The translations under genes were made by a program, and so were the position numbers. This document shows, piece by piece, positions 18,358 through 26,153 of a stretch of 64,000 nt of DNA (positions within the stretch are counted from its first letter, which is position 1; every line of letters begins with the position of its first letter). The notes beneath the pieces are model-generated. The model was not told the origin of the DNA. It saw only the letters and a list, made by a program, of their open reading frames with translations, and did not search any database. Source of the stretch: Bacteroidales bacterium (GTDB taxonomy: Bacteria; Bacteroidota; Bacteroidia; Bacteroidales; UBA932); the NCBI GenBank assembly GCA_017428325.1, contig JAFRRA010000006.1, forward strand, positions 1 to 64,000. Direction: 5' to 3'.

Positions 18358-19089
18358 ATGGCTCAAATTGGCTACGGCTATGGAAGCGAGTTCCAGTTGC
18401 TAAGATTCCTGGGACATCATCGACATAAATTAGAAGAACTTATCGCCGAACAAATTGGAAAAGGCACTTTTGAGTGGGAGGATTTTGAATTTGCAAATCC
18501 GAAAAATGTTATATCTGGGGATAAGGAAATAACTGGTTTAGATTTCTTGATAAAACAATATCCTTTACAATATGAGAGAATTGTAAAGGAGTACAAAACC
18601 TACATTAAAAAGAAAGATTGGCAAAACTGGGACGCAGTTTTCACTCACAATGGAACTCTTTACCTTGTAGAGGCTAAAGCTCATATTAGCGAGTTGTCTT
18701 CTGGAAAAGAAGAGCATGGCGATAGCTCGAAAGAACTAATCCTTGACTATTTTAAAGCTCAGTTGCCCTGCCTTCCTGTTAGCAGAGTATGGCTTCAAGA
18801 TTATTATCAATTAGCAAATAGACTTGCGACGGCAGCATTGTTGAATAAACACGGTATTAAAACCAAAGTACTGTACATATACTTCATAAATGGCTATAGA
18901 AAACGTGTCCTCGAAAAGAAAGGTAGAGTTGAAGTATTATTTGAGACAGTGAACCTAAATGCCTCAGAAGAAAAGTTTAGGGAGGCAATTGCCAAAGAGA
19001 TGCAAATGCTAGGAATAAATCACGATGATGTATCTGATTTATTAGTTCCTCCAGTATTTGTAAATGCTGAGCCTATAGCATATAAATAG
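18358..19089 (+). CDS. PD-(D/E)XK-like nuclease B
   Basis: The 243-residue product has the core NWDAVFTHNGTLYLVEAKAH with Asp92, Glu105 and Lys107, matching a PD-(D/E)XK active site. The N-terminal segment GYGYGSEFQLLRFLGHHRHK may supply the helix-1 Glu (E11). It is followed by a helical domain rich in basic residues. It is the third gene of the WYL operon, 7 bp after nuclease A. Such proteins are often annotated only as hypothetical. No restriction methyltransferase is nearby, so a classical restriction-modification pair is unlikely. Confidence 0.72.
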   Translation: MAQIGYGYGSEFQLLRFLGHHRHKLEELIAEQIGKGTFEWEDFEFANPKNVISGDKEITGLDFLIKQYPLQYERIVKEYKTYIKKKDWQNWDAVFTHNGTLYLVEAKAHISELSSGKEEHGDSSKELILDYFKAQLPCLPVSRVWLQDYYQLANRLATAALLNKHGIKTKVLYIYFINGYRKRVLEKKGRVEVLFETVNLNASEEKFREAIAKEMQMLGINHDDVSDLLVPPVFVNAEPIAYK

Positions 19090-19167
19090 GCAATCAACCA
19101 TTTCATTCTCCGGCACCTAAAGTCATTTTTGTGATTTTTCGGTGTCGGAGATGTTTTTTATTGCTTA

Positions 19168-19201
19168 TGCCAGATTTCTGCCGAAGGCGCGATTCCTTTT
19201 G
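19168..19201 (+). promoter_or_regulatory. Island-1 regulon promoter, site 3
   Basis: TGCCAGATTTCTGCCGAAG (19168-19186) is followed by exactly 7 bp and TCCTTTTG (19194-19201), a 7-of-8 relaxed match to the TAnnTTTG -7 box. The predicted start is near 19208, 12 nt before the ATG at 19220. The element differs from site 4 by one base. Confidence 0.72.
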
Positions 19202-19219
19202 CAGGAAAATAGAAGAAAT

Positions 19220-19522
19220 ATGGATTTAAGAATTAACGTTGAATTTGAGTACTTGCTCGAATCCTGCTTAGATGAAGCCAAAAGACGAGTTGAAGCCTTC
19301 AATGAAATTGAAGATAAACACGTTCCAATTGAAGAAATTATTAAATGCGTCGTAACAGAAAGGACTGTACCAGAAGCTATTGACGCCATCTCAAAGAAAC
19401 TCAAACTATCACAACAAGCGGCTTGCACACTGATAGAAATGCCAATTAGAGAACTATCCACAAAGAGTAAGGCGTACTATGAAAACGCAGTGAAACACCT
19501 TGAGGCTATCTTTGAGAAATAA
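19220..19522 (+). CDS. Small helical protein of unknown function (island 1)
   Basis: The 100-residue product is acidic and predicted helical throughout, with a C-terminal AYYENAVKHLEAIFEK helix. The segment IPEE-like EEIIKCVVTERTVPEAIDAI followed by KKLKLSQQAACTLIEMPIRE resembles the small helical regulators of other systems, but I know no family for it. The start at 19220 is chosen because the regulon promoter ends at 19201; an ATG at 19142 lies upstream of the promoter and is rejected. It has its own promoter rather than being read from the WYL operon. Confidence 0.7.
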   Translation: MDLRINVEFEYLLESCLDEAKRRVEAFNEIEDKHVPIEEIIKCVVTERTVPEAIDAISKKLKLSQQAACTLIEMPIRELSTKSKAYYENAVKHLEAIFEK

Positions 19523-19561
19523 CTGTAATTTAGAGTGAACTGTTATGGTTTTCTTAGCTTC

Positions 19562-19595
19562 TGCTAGATTTCTGCCGAAGGTGAGTTTATTTTTG
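19562..19595 (+). promoter_or_regulatory. Island-1 regulon promoter, site 4
   Basis: TGCTAGATTTCTGCCGAAG (19562-19580) is followed by 7 bp and TATTTTTG (19588-19595), a perfect TAnnTTTG box. A further half-site TGCCGAA overlaps the end of the box (19594-19600). The predicted transcript starts near 19602, 10 nt before the ATG at 19612. Confidence 0.75.
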
Positions 19596-19611
19596 CCGAA
19601 AAAAGTAAGAT

Positions 19612-20076
19612 ATGGCAGAAATAATCACTCAAATCCCCGGTTTTGAAAAAGGTCGTGTACAACGCATCTACGCCACTGACGAAGTGAGCGAATCCTTCCT
19701 GGTTGCCCAAATGGCGGACATCCTTCGCCAGAAATGGAACACATCAGTTCTCTGCATCTCCCTGGATGGTCACAAAGAGGCAATCGAGTCCCTGATTCCT
19801 CTGGAGAAGACCATTGGCACCGTCTATGTCCTTGACCAGAAGAACCCCACCCTTGATATAGTTCTCCGTAAGGCGGAAGGCATCATCAACCGCCGCTTCA
19901 TCCGTGCCATCATCATCAGCGGAGCCGAAAGACTTACCACCAGAACATTCAAAGACAGTCCTGACAAAGGGCAGGAGTTTATCAATCGGTGCCTGAACGG
20001 GCTGGCAAGAGACAAGAAGATTCCGATAATCCTCGTGGAAAACGATAATATACCAGGGCCAAATAAAGAACACTGA
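19612..20076 (+). CDS. RecA/DnaB-fold protein lacking Walker A (island 1)
   Basis: The 154-residue protein resembles the C-terminal ATPase core of a replicative DnaB-type helicase. It has VLCISLDGHKEAIESL (strand/helix after the P-loop), FIRAIIISGAERL at the Walker B position, and NGLARDKKIPIILVEND like the late strand 'AKELNVPVIxLSQ'. The P-loop Gly-Lys-Thr is missing (DEVSES occupies the position) and the Walker B Asp is replaced by Ser. It is therefore probably not an ATPase and might act as a decoy or adaptor. It begins an operon with the next gene (1-bp gap). The fold call is inference. Confidence 0.65.
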   Translation: MAEIITQIPGFEKGRVQRIYATDEVSESFLVAQMADILRQKWNTSVLCISLDGHKEAIESLIPLEKTIGTVYVLDQKNPTLDIVLRKAEGIINRRFIRAIIISGAERLTTRTFKDSPDKGQEFINRCLNGLARDKKIPIILVENDNIPGPNKEH

Positions 20077-20077
20077 C

Positions 20078-20740
20078 ATGTATCAAAAATCACGCGTATA
20101 CATCCTCAAGGTTTTCATCTTGACCAACCGGGAACCTCACCGTTATCCGAATTTTAGCATATACCCGATAGAAGCATTCTGTTTCCTCTCACTCGAGGAT
20201 TGCATCAAGAAGATCCCATATTACATATCTGGCGAGGAACTATACTGTTTTGTTGTAGAATCACATTGCTGTGGAATCGATATGCATTTCGGCACGAAAG
20301 AAAGATGGCTTTTCCTGCCAGACGGAACCATATTCTCCCACACTTTCCCAGGTGATGAGGAGATAGAAAGAAGTATAGAATACATAGGGCGAGAGCCAGA
20401 AGACTGTCATTTCAAGGAGGGCGATATAGTTGAAATGATGGATGATGAGACCGTGACTCTGGGAATAGTTTTACAACAACCACCAACACCGGCTAAAGTA
20501 GAAAATGTTCGAAATAAGTTGAGAGATATGGGTATGCCTGAAAACACCATAGATGGATCTGAAGACAGATATATCATCCTCGTGGATAGTTTGAAAAATG
20601 ATGGGGACCCAACTTACATGCATTGCAGTCGAGGGCCTTTAGCCAGCAGTTTGTTGCCGCCATCTATGCCAGTTCCAGCAAAACTTAGAAAACGGCTAAA
20701 AGAGCTGCTGGAAAAGGTCAAGAAAGAGGAATCGAAATGA
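20078..20740 (+). CDS. Unknown protein (island 1)
   Basis: The 220-residue product is not recognised. Its first 110 residues look like an alpha/beta domain, with CFVVESHCCGIDMHF and RWLFLPDGTIFSHTF. An SH3-like beta segment follows (HFKEGDIVEMMDDETVTLGI, as in KOW/SH3 folds), then a Pro-rich linker and a basic helical tail (KLRKRLKELLEKVKKEE). It starts 1 bp after the stop of the RecA-fold gene, so translation is likely coupled. Related proteins in Bacteroidetes appear only as hypotheticals, to my knowledge. Confidence 0.68.
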   Translation: MYQKSRVYILKVFILTNREPHRYPNFSIYPIEAFCFLSLEDCIKKIPYYISGEELYCFVVESHCCGIDMHFGTKERWLFLPDGTIFSHTFPGDEEIERSIEYIGREPEDCHFKEGDIVEMMDDETVTLGIVLQQPPTPAKVENVRNKLRDMGMPENTIDGSEDRYIILVDSLKNDGDPTYMHCSRGPLASSLLPPSMPVPAKLRKRLKELLEKVKKEESK

Positions 20741-20769
20741 TCTTAGAAATCACGAAATACCAAATCATT

Positions 20770-21270
20770 ATGAAACAAATCGTAATTATCTTCGTGCTTG
20801 CATTGGCCGCCATCACAGCCAATGCACAGAGCACAAATCCGCTGAACTATAGCGGCCTTATGTATGTAGAGGCTATTGAAATCTACACAACACCTCGCTA
20901 TGTTTCCTATGAAGACCACGCTATTGTGTCCCAGCAGATGCGCATCCCATCCGTGCGAATCAGCAAGTGCGAGATGGATTTCAAGAATGGAACCGTCATT
21001 GTTGACCAGACTACGATGAAAGTAAAGGTCAATGCAACCAAGAAGTATAACACAAACTATGGCTGGGTGGTTGTAATCTATATGGATCTTGTCGATGAGG
21101 GAAACAAGGCGGAACTGGTCTGGCCAGAATATGGAAAGCCCTGCTTCCAGCAAATAACCCCAAATGATGATGGAGTCAAGATTGCAAGGATGGTATTGTC
21201 TAAGAGGCCCTATGTGGCTGATGAAAGGGAGGCTTTAATGAACCTGTTACAAGGCCTTGGAACTATGTGA
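20770..21270 (+). CDS. Secreted protein of unknown function (island 1)
   Basis: The 166-residue product has a clear signal peptide (MKQIVIIFVLALAAITANAQ), so the ATG at 20770 is preferred. The ATG at 20737 overlaps the previous stop (ATGA) and would add 11 residues before the signal. The mature domain is beta-rich, with WVVVIYMDLVDEG and FKNGTVIVDQTTMKVKV, and is not recognised. It is the last gene of island 1; integrase-remnant sequence follows at once. Periplasmic export is unusual next to nuclease-like genes and could be unrelated cargo. Confidence 0.7.
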   Translation: MKQIVIIFVLALAAITANAQSTNPLNYSGLMYVEAIEIYTTPRYVSYEDHAIVSQQMRIPSVRISKCEMDFKNGTVIVDQTTMKVKVNATKKYNTNYGWVVVIYMDLVDEGNKAELVWPEYGKPCFQQITPNDDGVKIARMVLSKRPYVADEREALMNLLQGLGTM

Positions 21271-21274
21271 TAAA

Positions 21275-21394
21275 TGGCCAGAATGTGGCTTTGGTGCATT
21301 TTTGGTGCATCTTTTTGGATACAAAAATGACCTAAATGCTTGATTTATGTGCATTTAGGTCATTTTTATAGTGGAGAACAAGGGAGCGACCCTA
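21275..21394 (+). other. Left island junction: integrase 3' remnant, hairpin and tRNA-Ala att copy
   Basis: Bases 21292-21312 (TGGTGCATTTTTGGTGCAT) match the sequence after the integrase remnant at about 36770-36785. A perfect 16-bp hairpin follows (21324-21339 with 21351-21366). Then comes GTGGAGAACAAGGGAG (21371-21386), identical to the tRNA-Ala 3' end, followed by an imperfect CGACCCT against TCGAACCCT. This is read as the att scar of an island integrated at tRNA-Ala. Bases 21395-21565 show no gene. Confidence 0.75.
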
Positions 21395-21565
21395 GTTTCT
21401 TGTAATTTCTCGTTACTGAGGTGAATCCACCTTGTAGATATTCCAGAAGTCATTTTTGCTGATTTTCTTCTTTGGACATAGTACGTGCGATCTATTCCGT
21501 TTTAGCACGCTTATCTTGCCACTGTGCGTTATTTTTGAGCGGAAAACGCACAGTGTTAAGATGAT

Positions 21566-21871
21566 TTATGCAGCAGTTTTAATTCTGTCTTTGGTATTAT
21601 AGTAGAACACGCTGACGTTCTTCCCCTCATTCCAGAGATAAGCGATGTATTCTTCAGTTGAAACGGGATTGATAGCCTTCATCATCTTTGCAAATTTAAG
21701 ATGAGACTTCCTGAATTGTGCAAGCTCCTCCTTAAACTCAAAATGAGCTTCCAGATAACTAGCACAAACGATTGTATGAATAATCGGGGTATAATCATCG
21801 CAACAATACTCCGTTACAACATACACTTTTTTGGGGGCTTTTTCTGATTCCCAGAGACCATTTATTTCCAT
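21566..21871 (-). CDS. Unknown small protein (island 2, distal end)
   Basis: The 101-residue product starts MEINGLWESEKAPKKVYV and has a beta-alpha-beta look (VYVVTEYCCDDYTPIIHTIV, ASYLEAHFEFKEELAQF, NVSVFYYNTKDRI). I recognise no family. It stands alone on the minus strand with AT-rich flanks. It lies just inside the left att copy, a place often occupied by small cargo genes. It is not obviously part of the chaperone gene run that begins about 1 kb further on. Confidence 0.6.
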   Translation of the reverse strand: MEINGLWESEKAPKKVYVVTEYCCDDYTPIIHTIVCASYLEAHFEFKEELAQFRKSHLKFAKMMKAINPVSTEEYIAYLWNEGKNVSVFYYNTKDRIKTAA

Positions 21872-22110
21872 AAGTCTTTCTTTTTAATTATTAAACAAAC
21901 TAAATACCTTGTTAGAGTGGCATCATATTCCACTGTTATAATAAATATAACAAAGAATTGACGAAATTATGGGATAGTTATCAGACGTTGTCCTTCCAGT
22001 TATAAACTCGTACTTTTTTGTAATGTTGATCTGCTTAATACTTTGTTTTTAAGTGTTTGTGTAATAATTGTTTGTTGTTTCTCTCTATGCGGCCGCCACA
22101 GTAGTCATCT

Positions 22111-22232
22111 CCCAATTTTTTCCAGGATTGTATAATTTCTTGGTATGATTCCACGATTGTACAAAAAAGAAAAGGCGGATGTTTGTCCGCCCCTTGTGAT
22201 TTTTCCAAGATTGTACAAAATCAGTGTACAAT
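22111..22232 (+). repeat. 122-bp structured repeat, copy A
   Basis: This unit is a diverged direct duplicate of 22299-22420. It contains several short GATTGTACAA-type motifs, which are partly self-complementary around GTAC, and a hairpin GGCGGA-TGTTTG-TCCGCC. Small ORFs across it are repeat artefacts. The surrounding 21872-22579 stretch has no supported gene apart from these repeats. Confidence 0.75.
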
Positions 22233-22298
22233 TCCAGAATCGTAAATAAGTGAGAATACAGATTTTTGTCCGGGAGGGCGGACAAATCACAAGATTAT

Positions 22299-22420
22299 CC
22301 CAAATTTTTCCAGGATTGTACAATTTCTTGGTACGATTCTACGATTGTACAAAAAAGAGGCGGCAAAATCTTGTCCGCCCCTTGTGATTTTTCCATGATT
22401 GTACAAAATCCGGGTACAAT
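22299..22420 (+). repeat. 122-bp structured repeat, copy B
   Basis: This is the second copy, offset by 188 bp from copy A and equally long. It keeps the GTAC-centred motifs and a hairpin that differs in sequence but keeps its ends (GGCGG...CCGCC). The spacer between the copies (22261-22290) holds a further hairpin, TTGTCC/GGACAA. The structure suggests a miniature non-autonomous element or a dispersed palindromic repeat. Confidence 0.75.
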
Positions 22421-22579
22421 CTTCTGAATACGGGCTAAACCGTTATTCTCAAACAAGTCAGCATATTTATAAATGAAAGGAATAACATCATTGCCCGGCA
22501 CTTTATCAATTTATCCGACAAATCCATTTTTTATTAAAGGCCACAATGATATTTGATATTGAGACATACCTGTTCTGTA

Positions 22580-22825
22580 TTACTTTCTGCCAAGGTTATT
22601 CTTAATTAAATATGCCCCAGCCAAAGCCATTAAGCCAAAATAAACGGGAGTAGTCGAGAATTCAATACGAAAAAACTCAAAAATGCCAACAACACAGGAG
22701 GTATTCGGCCAAAATAAGTAGTAAATAAAAGCAAATACTCCCAAAATAGGCGGTATTAAAAAGAAAATGCCGAGAATTAATTCCCAATTCCATTTCTTTC
22801 GAGTCTTTTTTTCAACAGTATCCAT
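22580..22825 (-). CDS. Small two-TM membrane protein
   Basis: The 81-residue product has a basic N-terminus (MDTVEKKTRKKWN) and two hydrophobic segments (about 15-39 and 58-75), with the short tail NNLGRK. I recognise no family. It is the last gene in the minus-strand run of island 2 (66 bp after the lipoprotein gene), so it may be co-transcribed with the chaperone genes. Confidence 0.6.
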   Translation of the reverse strand: MDTVEKKTRKKWNWELILGIFFLIPPILGVFAFIYYLFWPNTSCVVGIFEFFRIEFSTTPVYFGLMALAGAYLIKNNLGRK

Positions 22826-22891
22826 ATTTTCTATATTGAATATTTAACTTTTTCATAATTAAAGACATAGTGGTTCTATAATTGATTAACC

Positions 22892-24190
22892 CTAGTAAAG
22901 TTGATCCCAACGCTCCGCATAGCAGGATTCCTTGAGTTGGGATACTGTGCAGTCTTCCCCCAAAAAACATTTCTCTTGATCTCCACTATAAATAGTCATA
23001 TCCTCGTACTGATTATTCAGCATCCGCCATTTATGCTTTAGGACAAGATTCATGCTGCGTTGATATATCTCAGCATCGGCATACTCGGATAGTTTATGGC
23101 TTGCTTTAAGCCAGTCTGTCCAGGCTTTCTTCTCCTTGTCTATGAGTATTCTCCTTTCCTTAACAGACATCTGGCGATAAGGGGTATCCTCTTCAAAAGT
23201 ATCATCCTCCTTCTGGCTTTTTGCCAGTCTTGCATATTCATTCAGCACATCGCTTTCTCTGACCTTTTCAGATTCGACTAAAGAATATTGCCCCGGAAGA
23301 GTCGCGTGTTCTTCAACAGGATTGAAGTTTACAACTGAATATAGGAGAGAAAGGGTCTGAAGTTTCATATTTTCTATTTCAACACTTGTTGATAATGTTG
23401 TAGAAGGAAGAGAGGTGGTTGGGTTTATTAAAGCGAAAGCACATTCATGACATGCTTCTCTATACTTCATAAACGCCTTATATTCTTCGGCCGCTGCACT
23501 AAGAATCTCATTTTCATAAAAACTCCCATGATTGACCCGGAATCTGTCATACAAGACATTGACAAATGTTTCATAAAGTCTTTCCGTTAACCCCATCTGA
23601 TAGCCAATATCCAGTGATGTATAAGGCTCATAATTTAAGACACTATCTATCTGACACATCAGGATTCTCATTCCTTCATAAGTAAAATCGCAAGGCGTTA
23701 CTCGAGGTTCTTCTGGTTTTAGTCCTTTATTGTTCTCTATATGATAAAACATTTGCAGACGCCATACGACCAAATCATCTATCTCTCTTGTCCATGGGCC
23801 AAGGGGTTCTGACATCAAAGTAGAGTCTGAATATAGGGCAATAAGGTCTTTAATCGCACAAAAGTGCTCAAAACTTCCTATACCTGTACCAGATTCATAA
23901 TTATTCAATTCTTCGACAGGGACGAGCCCTTCAAACAATCTTTTATTTTGTTCACACTGTTCTTTGTTGTAAAAGGTTGTAACACCTTCTATTCCATCAT
24001 CAATATTTCTCCAAACTCTGCCTGTAGTCTTTGAGGGTTCGGCTTCCTTAACAGAAACCGTTTTCAGTGGTTGTTGGTTTGTAGACGATTGTTCATTCTG
24101 ATGCTCTTGCCGACAAGACAAAAGTAACACACTACAGATGACTGACAAGGCCTCAATATATGGTATTCTATAATTCTTTAAAGATAACAT
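22892..24190 (-). CDS. Unknown lipoprotein (island 2)
   Basis: The 432-residue product has a signal ending in a lipobox (SVLLLSC, Cys about residue 27), then a Gln/Glu-rich linker and a long mostly helical domain. The helical content, Tyr/Glu-rich segments and lack of known motifs suggest a scaffold or lysozyme-inhibitor-like helical lipoprotein, but I do not recognise it. One segment (KERRILIDKEKKAWTDWLKA) is like DUF1311-type repeats, uncertain. It is 40 bp downstream of the membrane protein gene at 24231 in the same run. Confidence 0.68.
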   Translation of the reverse strand: MLSLKNYRIPYIEALSVICSVLLLSCRQEHQNEQSSTNQQPLKTVSVKEAEPSKTTGRVWRNIDDGIEGVTTFYNKEQCEQNKRLFEGLVPVEELNNYESGTGIGSFEHFCAIKDLIALYSDSTLMSEPLGPWTREIDDLVVWRLQMFYHIENNKGLKPEEPRVTPCDFTYEGMRILMCQIDSVLNYEPYTSLDIGYQMGLTERLYETFVNVLYDRFRVNHGSFYENEILSAAAEEYKAFMKYREACHECAFALINPTTSLPSTTLSTSVEIENMKLQTLSLLYSVVNFNPVEEHATLPGQYSLVESEKVRESDVLNEYARLAKSQKEDDTFEEDTPYRQMSVKERRILIDKEKKAWTDWLKASHKLSEYADAEIYQRSMNLVLKHKWRMLNNQYEDMTIYSGDQEKCFLGEDCTVSQLKESCYAERWDQLY

Positions 24191-24230
24191 ACTAAATAGA
24201 GATTACTAAAAAGATTAACAATGACTTATA

Positions 24231-25169
24231 TCAGTCAATCCCGTATAGTTTAGAAAGTAGTATAAGAAACGCTTTTCTATTACCTATCATTTCCAGAGGA
24301 ACCTCCATCTTTCCTGTTGTTTTTATGTTAGGTTGATATACCTCTTCAAAATGTAATACACCGCGTTTTACATAAACTCTTTTCAGATTATCCTTTGTGA
24401 AAGTCTTGTTGCCATATTTGATGACACCTGGTGAAAGAAGAATAAATGGTGCCGTTTCCCATGTTTTATTTCGTCCCTTAAACGCAATAAAAAACGGTAT
24501 CGACTTGCCTTCTTTAAGAAGATTATCGGCAGCATAAAGATATCTTGAAGTAAGTTGGTCTTCTATTCTATACCAAAAGTCATAATAACGATGACCGGTA
24601 TTGCCAACAGCTCCTCCAGAGTAGTATGAACCTTCGACTTCATCAATAGTATTTGAAATGTCCTTATCATTTGGTTTTCCAATATATGTGAAAGAATAAT
24701 CAGTTCCATCATAATTGTTGTCTTTGTACTTCACAACTTCTTTATGTAACAGTAGAAATCCGTCACTATATCGTTGAAGTTTTTTTGTTTCAACATTATC
24801 TCTGTTTTTGACAAAATGATATATAGCATATCCCTCGGTTCCAACGAAGAAGTCATCGCCACTAAAACTTTGAGACAAATAAAACAGTAATCCGATAACA
24901 GAAGCAACAACTGTAAGGATAATGCTCCAACCAATATAGTTATGAAGCCCAAACCAAATGCCTGCAATAGCAATAATTGTAACAATAGCTGTTATGATTT
25001 TTCTACGAGTATAGACTTTGTCTGCTAATGGCTCAGCTTTTGGCTCAGTGGTGTCAAAATAAAGCAGGTCACCAATATTATCAGGGATGACTTTCACAAA
25101 AGATGTTCCAGCATTTATATCGGCAATAAGCTGATTTTGCGGGTATTTAGATTCGTCTAAAAATGGCAT
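24231..25169 (-). CDS. Two-TM membrane protein with PH-like C-terminal domain
   Basis: The 312-residue product begins with a cytoplasmic segment and has two transmembrane helices (about 57-75 and 79-98: AIVTIIAIAGIWFGL and IILTVVASVIGLLFYL). The C-terminal 200 residues are beta-rich, with a YGNKTFTKDNLKRVYVKRG-like strand pair and VPLEMIGNRKAFLILLSKLY. This part resembles PH-like membrane-protein domains of bacteria, which is inference. It belongs to the long minus-strand run. Confidence 0.65.
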   Translation of the reverse strand: MPFLDESKYPQNQLIADINAGTSFVKVIPDNIGDLLYFDTTEPKAEPLADKVYTRRKIITAIVTIIAIAGIWFGLHNYIGWSIILTVVASVIGLLFYLSQSFSGDDFFVGTEGYAIYHFVKNRDNVETKKLQRYSDGFLLLHKEVVKYKDNNYDGTDYSFTYIGKPNDKDISNTIDEVEGSYYSGGAVGNTGHRYYDFWYRIEDQLTSRYLYAADNLLKEGKSIPFFIAFKGRNKTWETAPFILLSPGVIKYGNKTFTKDNLKRVYVKRGVLHFEEVYQPNIKTTGKMEVPLEMIGNRKAFLILLSKLYGID

Positions 25170-25221
25170 ATGTCATTGAGGCTAAATAAAAACAACATAC
25201 ACAATACTGTATTCTCAAATA

Positions 25222-26151
25222 TTACCTATAATATGTTCCTGAACTAATATAATAACTTGCCTCGTATCCTCCTCCGGTTAATATCTCTGTGCCAGCATAA
25301 GAGCGAACATTTGAAGCAGAAACAGATGCGGCAACTCGATATGTACCATTGGGAAGTGTTATACTACCAACAGAATTTGCACCAATCACAAGACGACGGC
25401 TATCAGGACCGCTGTACAAAATAGTTAAAGTATAGCTGGTTTTATTAGTAACTGTTATAACATTTGTATTGGAAGAATTGGAGTAAGTCTTACCCATATC
25501 AGGCAAAAAACCATGATCTCCATCAAAGATATTTGACACGGAAATATCTATTATCTTCTTATCGGCAGCTCTTGCATGTTTTCCTTTAGGATACAAGTCC
25601 AAGTATTTGTTGTATGCATAAACAGTATTATCTTTTTGCGCTGTTTGCCAAGCGGCGCTTTCAGTTCCCCAATTTGTTTCTTCTATGCTATGTTCTATGC
25701 TATCTATTCTACTCTCTGCATCCCGCCAATATTCTGAAGGCACTTTCCTTTTATAAAGTTTCCATCCTTCTACCGTACCCTCTGACAAAGCATAATTATA
25801 CTCCATGTCTATTGTAGCTTTATAAAGAGAATCTATTCGGCTAGAAAAATAAGTTCCCTTAAGTTGTCTGGAAGCAGTTTCAATTTCCTTAACATTTGAC
25901 TTTTTATCAAGGTACTCAATAATAAAGGTCTCTGCCTCAGAAGAATATTTACCATTGGGGTGCTTGAGAAGATAATCAATATATTTATCCTGTTTTGATG
26001 ACTCCGTGCGTTGATTTCTTGCTGATTTTATCATCGAACTCTGTGAGTTCTCTTTAAGGTGAGAACATAAGCCCACAATACCAACAATAGCAAGAATCAC
26101 TAACGGTGCCAAACATCCACTTGAACTGCTATTAGAACTATAATATGCCAT
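25222..26151 (-). CDS. N-anchored protein with repeat and beta C-terminal domain
   Basis: The 309-residue product has a Ser-rich start (YYSSNSSSSG) and one membrane helix (about 14-30: LAPLVILAIVGIVGLC). Two related 30-35-residue helical segments follow (DYLLKHPNGKYSSEAETF and KYLDLYPKGKHARAADKK), which look like TPR-type or DUF repeats. A beta-sandwich-like end follows (VITVTNKTSYTLTILYSGPD, then GANSVGSITLPNGTYRVAAS). It starts 3 bp after the TerB-like gene, so translation is coupled. Function is unknown. Confidence 0.68.
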   Translation of the reverse strand: MAYYSSNSSSSGCLAPLVILAIVGIVGLCSHLKENSQSSMIKSARNQRTESSKQDKYIDYLLKHPNGKYSSEAETFIIEYLDKKSNVKEIETASRQLKGTYFSSRIDSLYKATIDMEYNYALSEGTVEGWKLYKRKVPSEYWRDAESRIDSIEHSIEETNWGTESAAWQTAQKDNTVYAYNKYLDLYPKGKHARAADKKIIDISVSNIFDGDHGFLPDMGKTYSNSSNTNVITVTNKTSYTLTILYSGPDSRRLVIGANSVGSITLPNGTYRVAASVSASNVRSYAGTEILTGGGYEASYYISSGTYYR

Positions 26152-26153
26152 TC

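Noticed and set aside
22085..22501. Several short minus-strand ORFs (60-72 residues) with similar FCTIVESYQ/VQSWKN sequences
   Set aside because: They are translations of the 122-bp repeats in several frames, so they are not protein genes.
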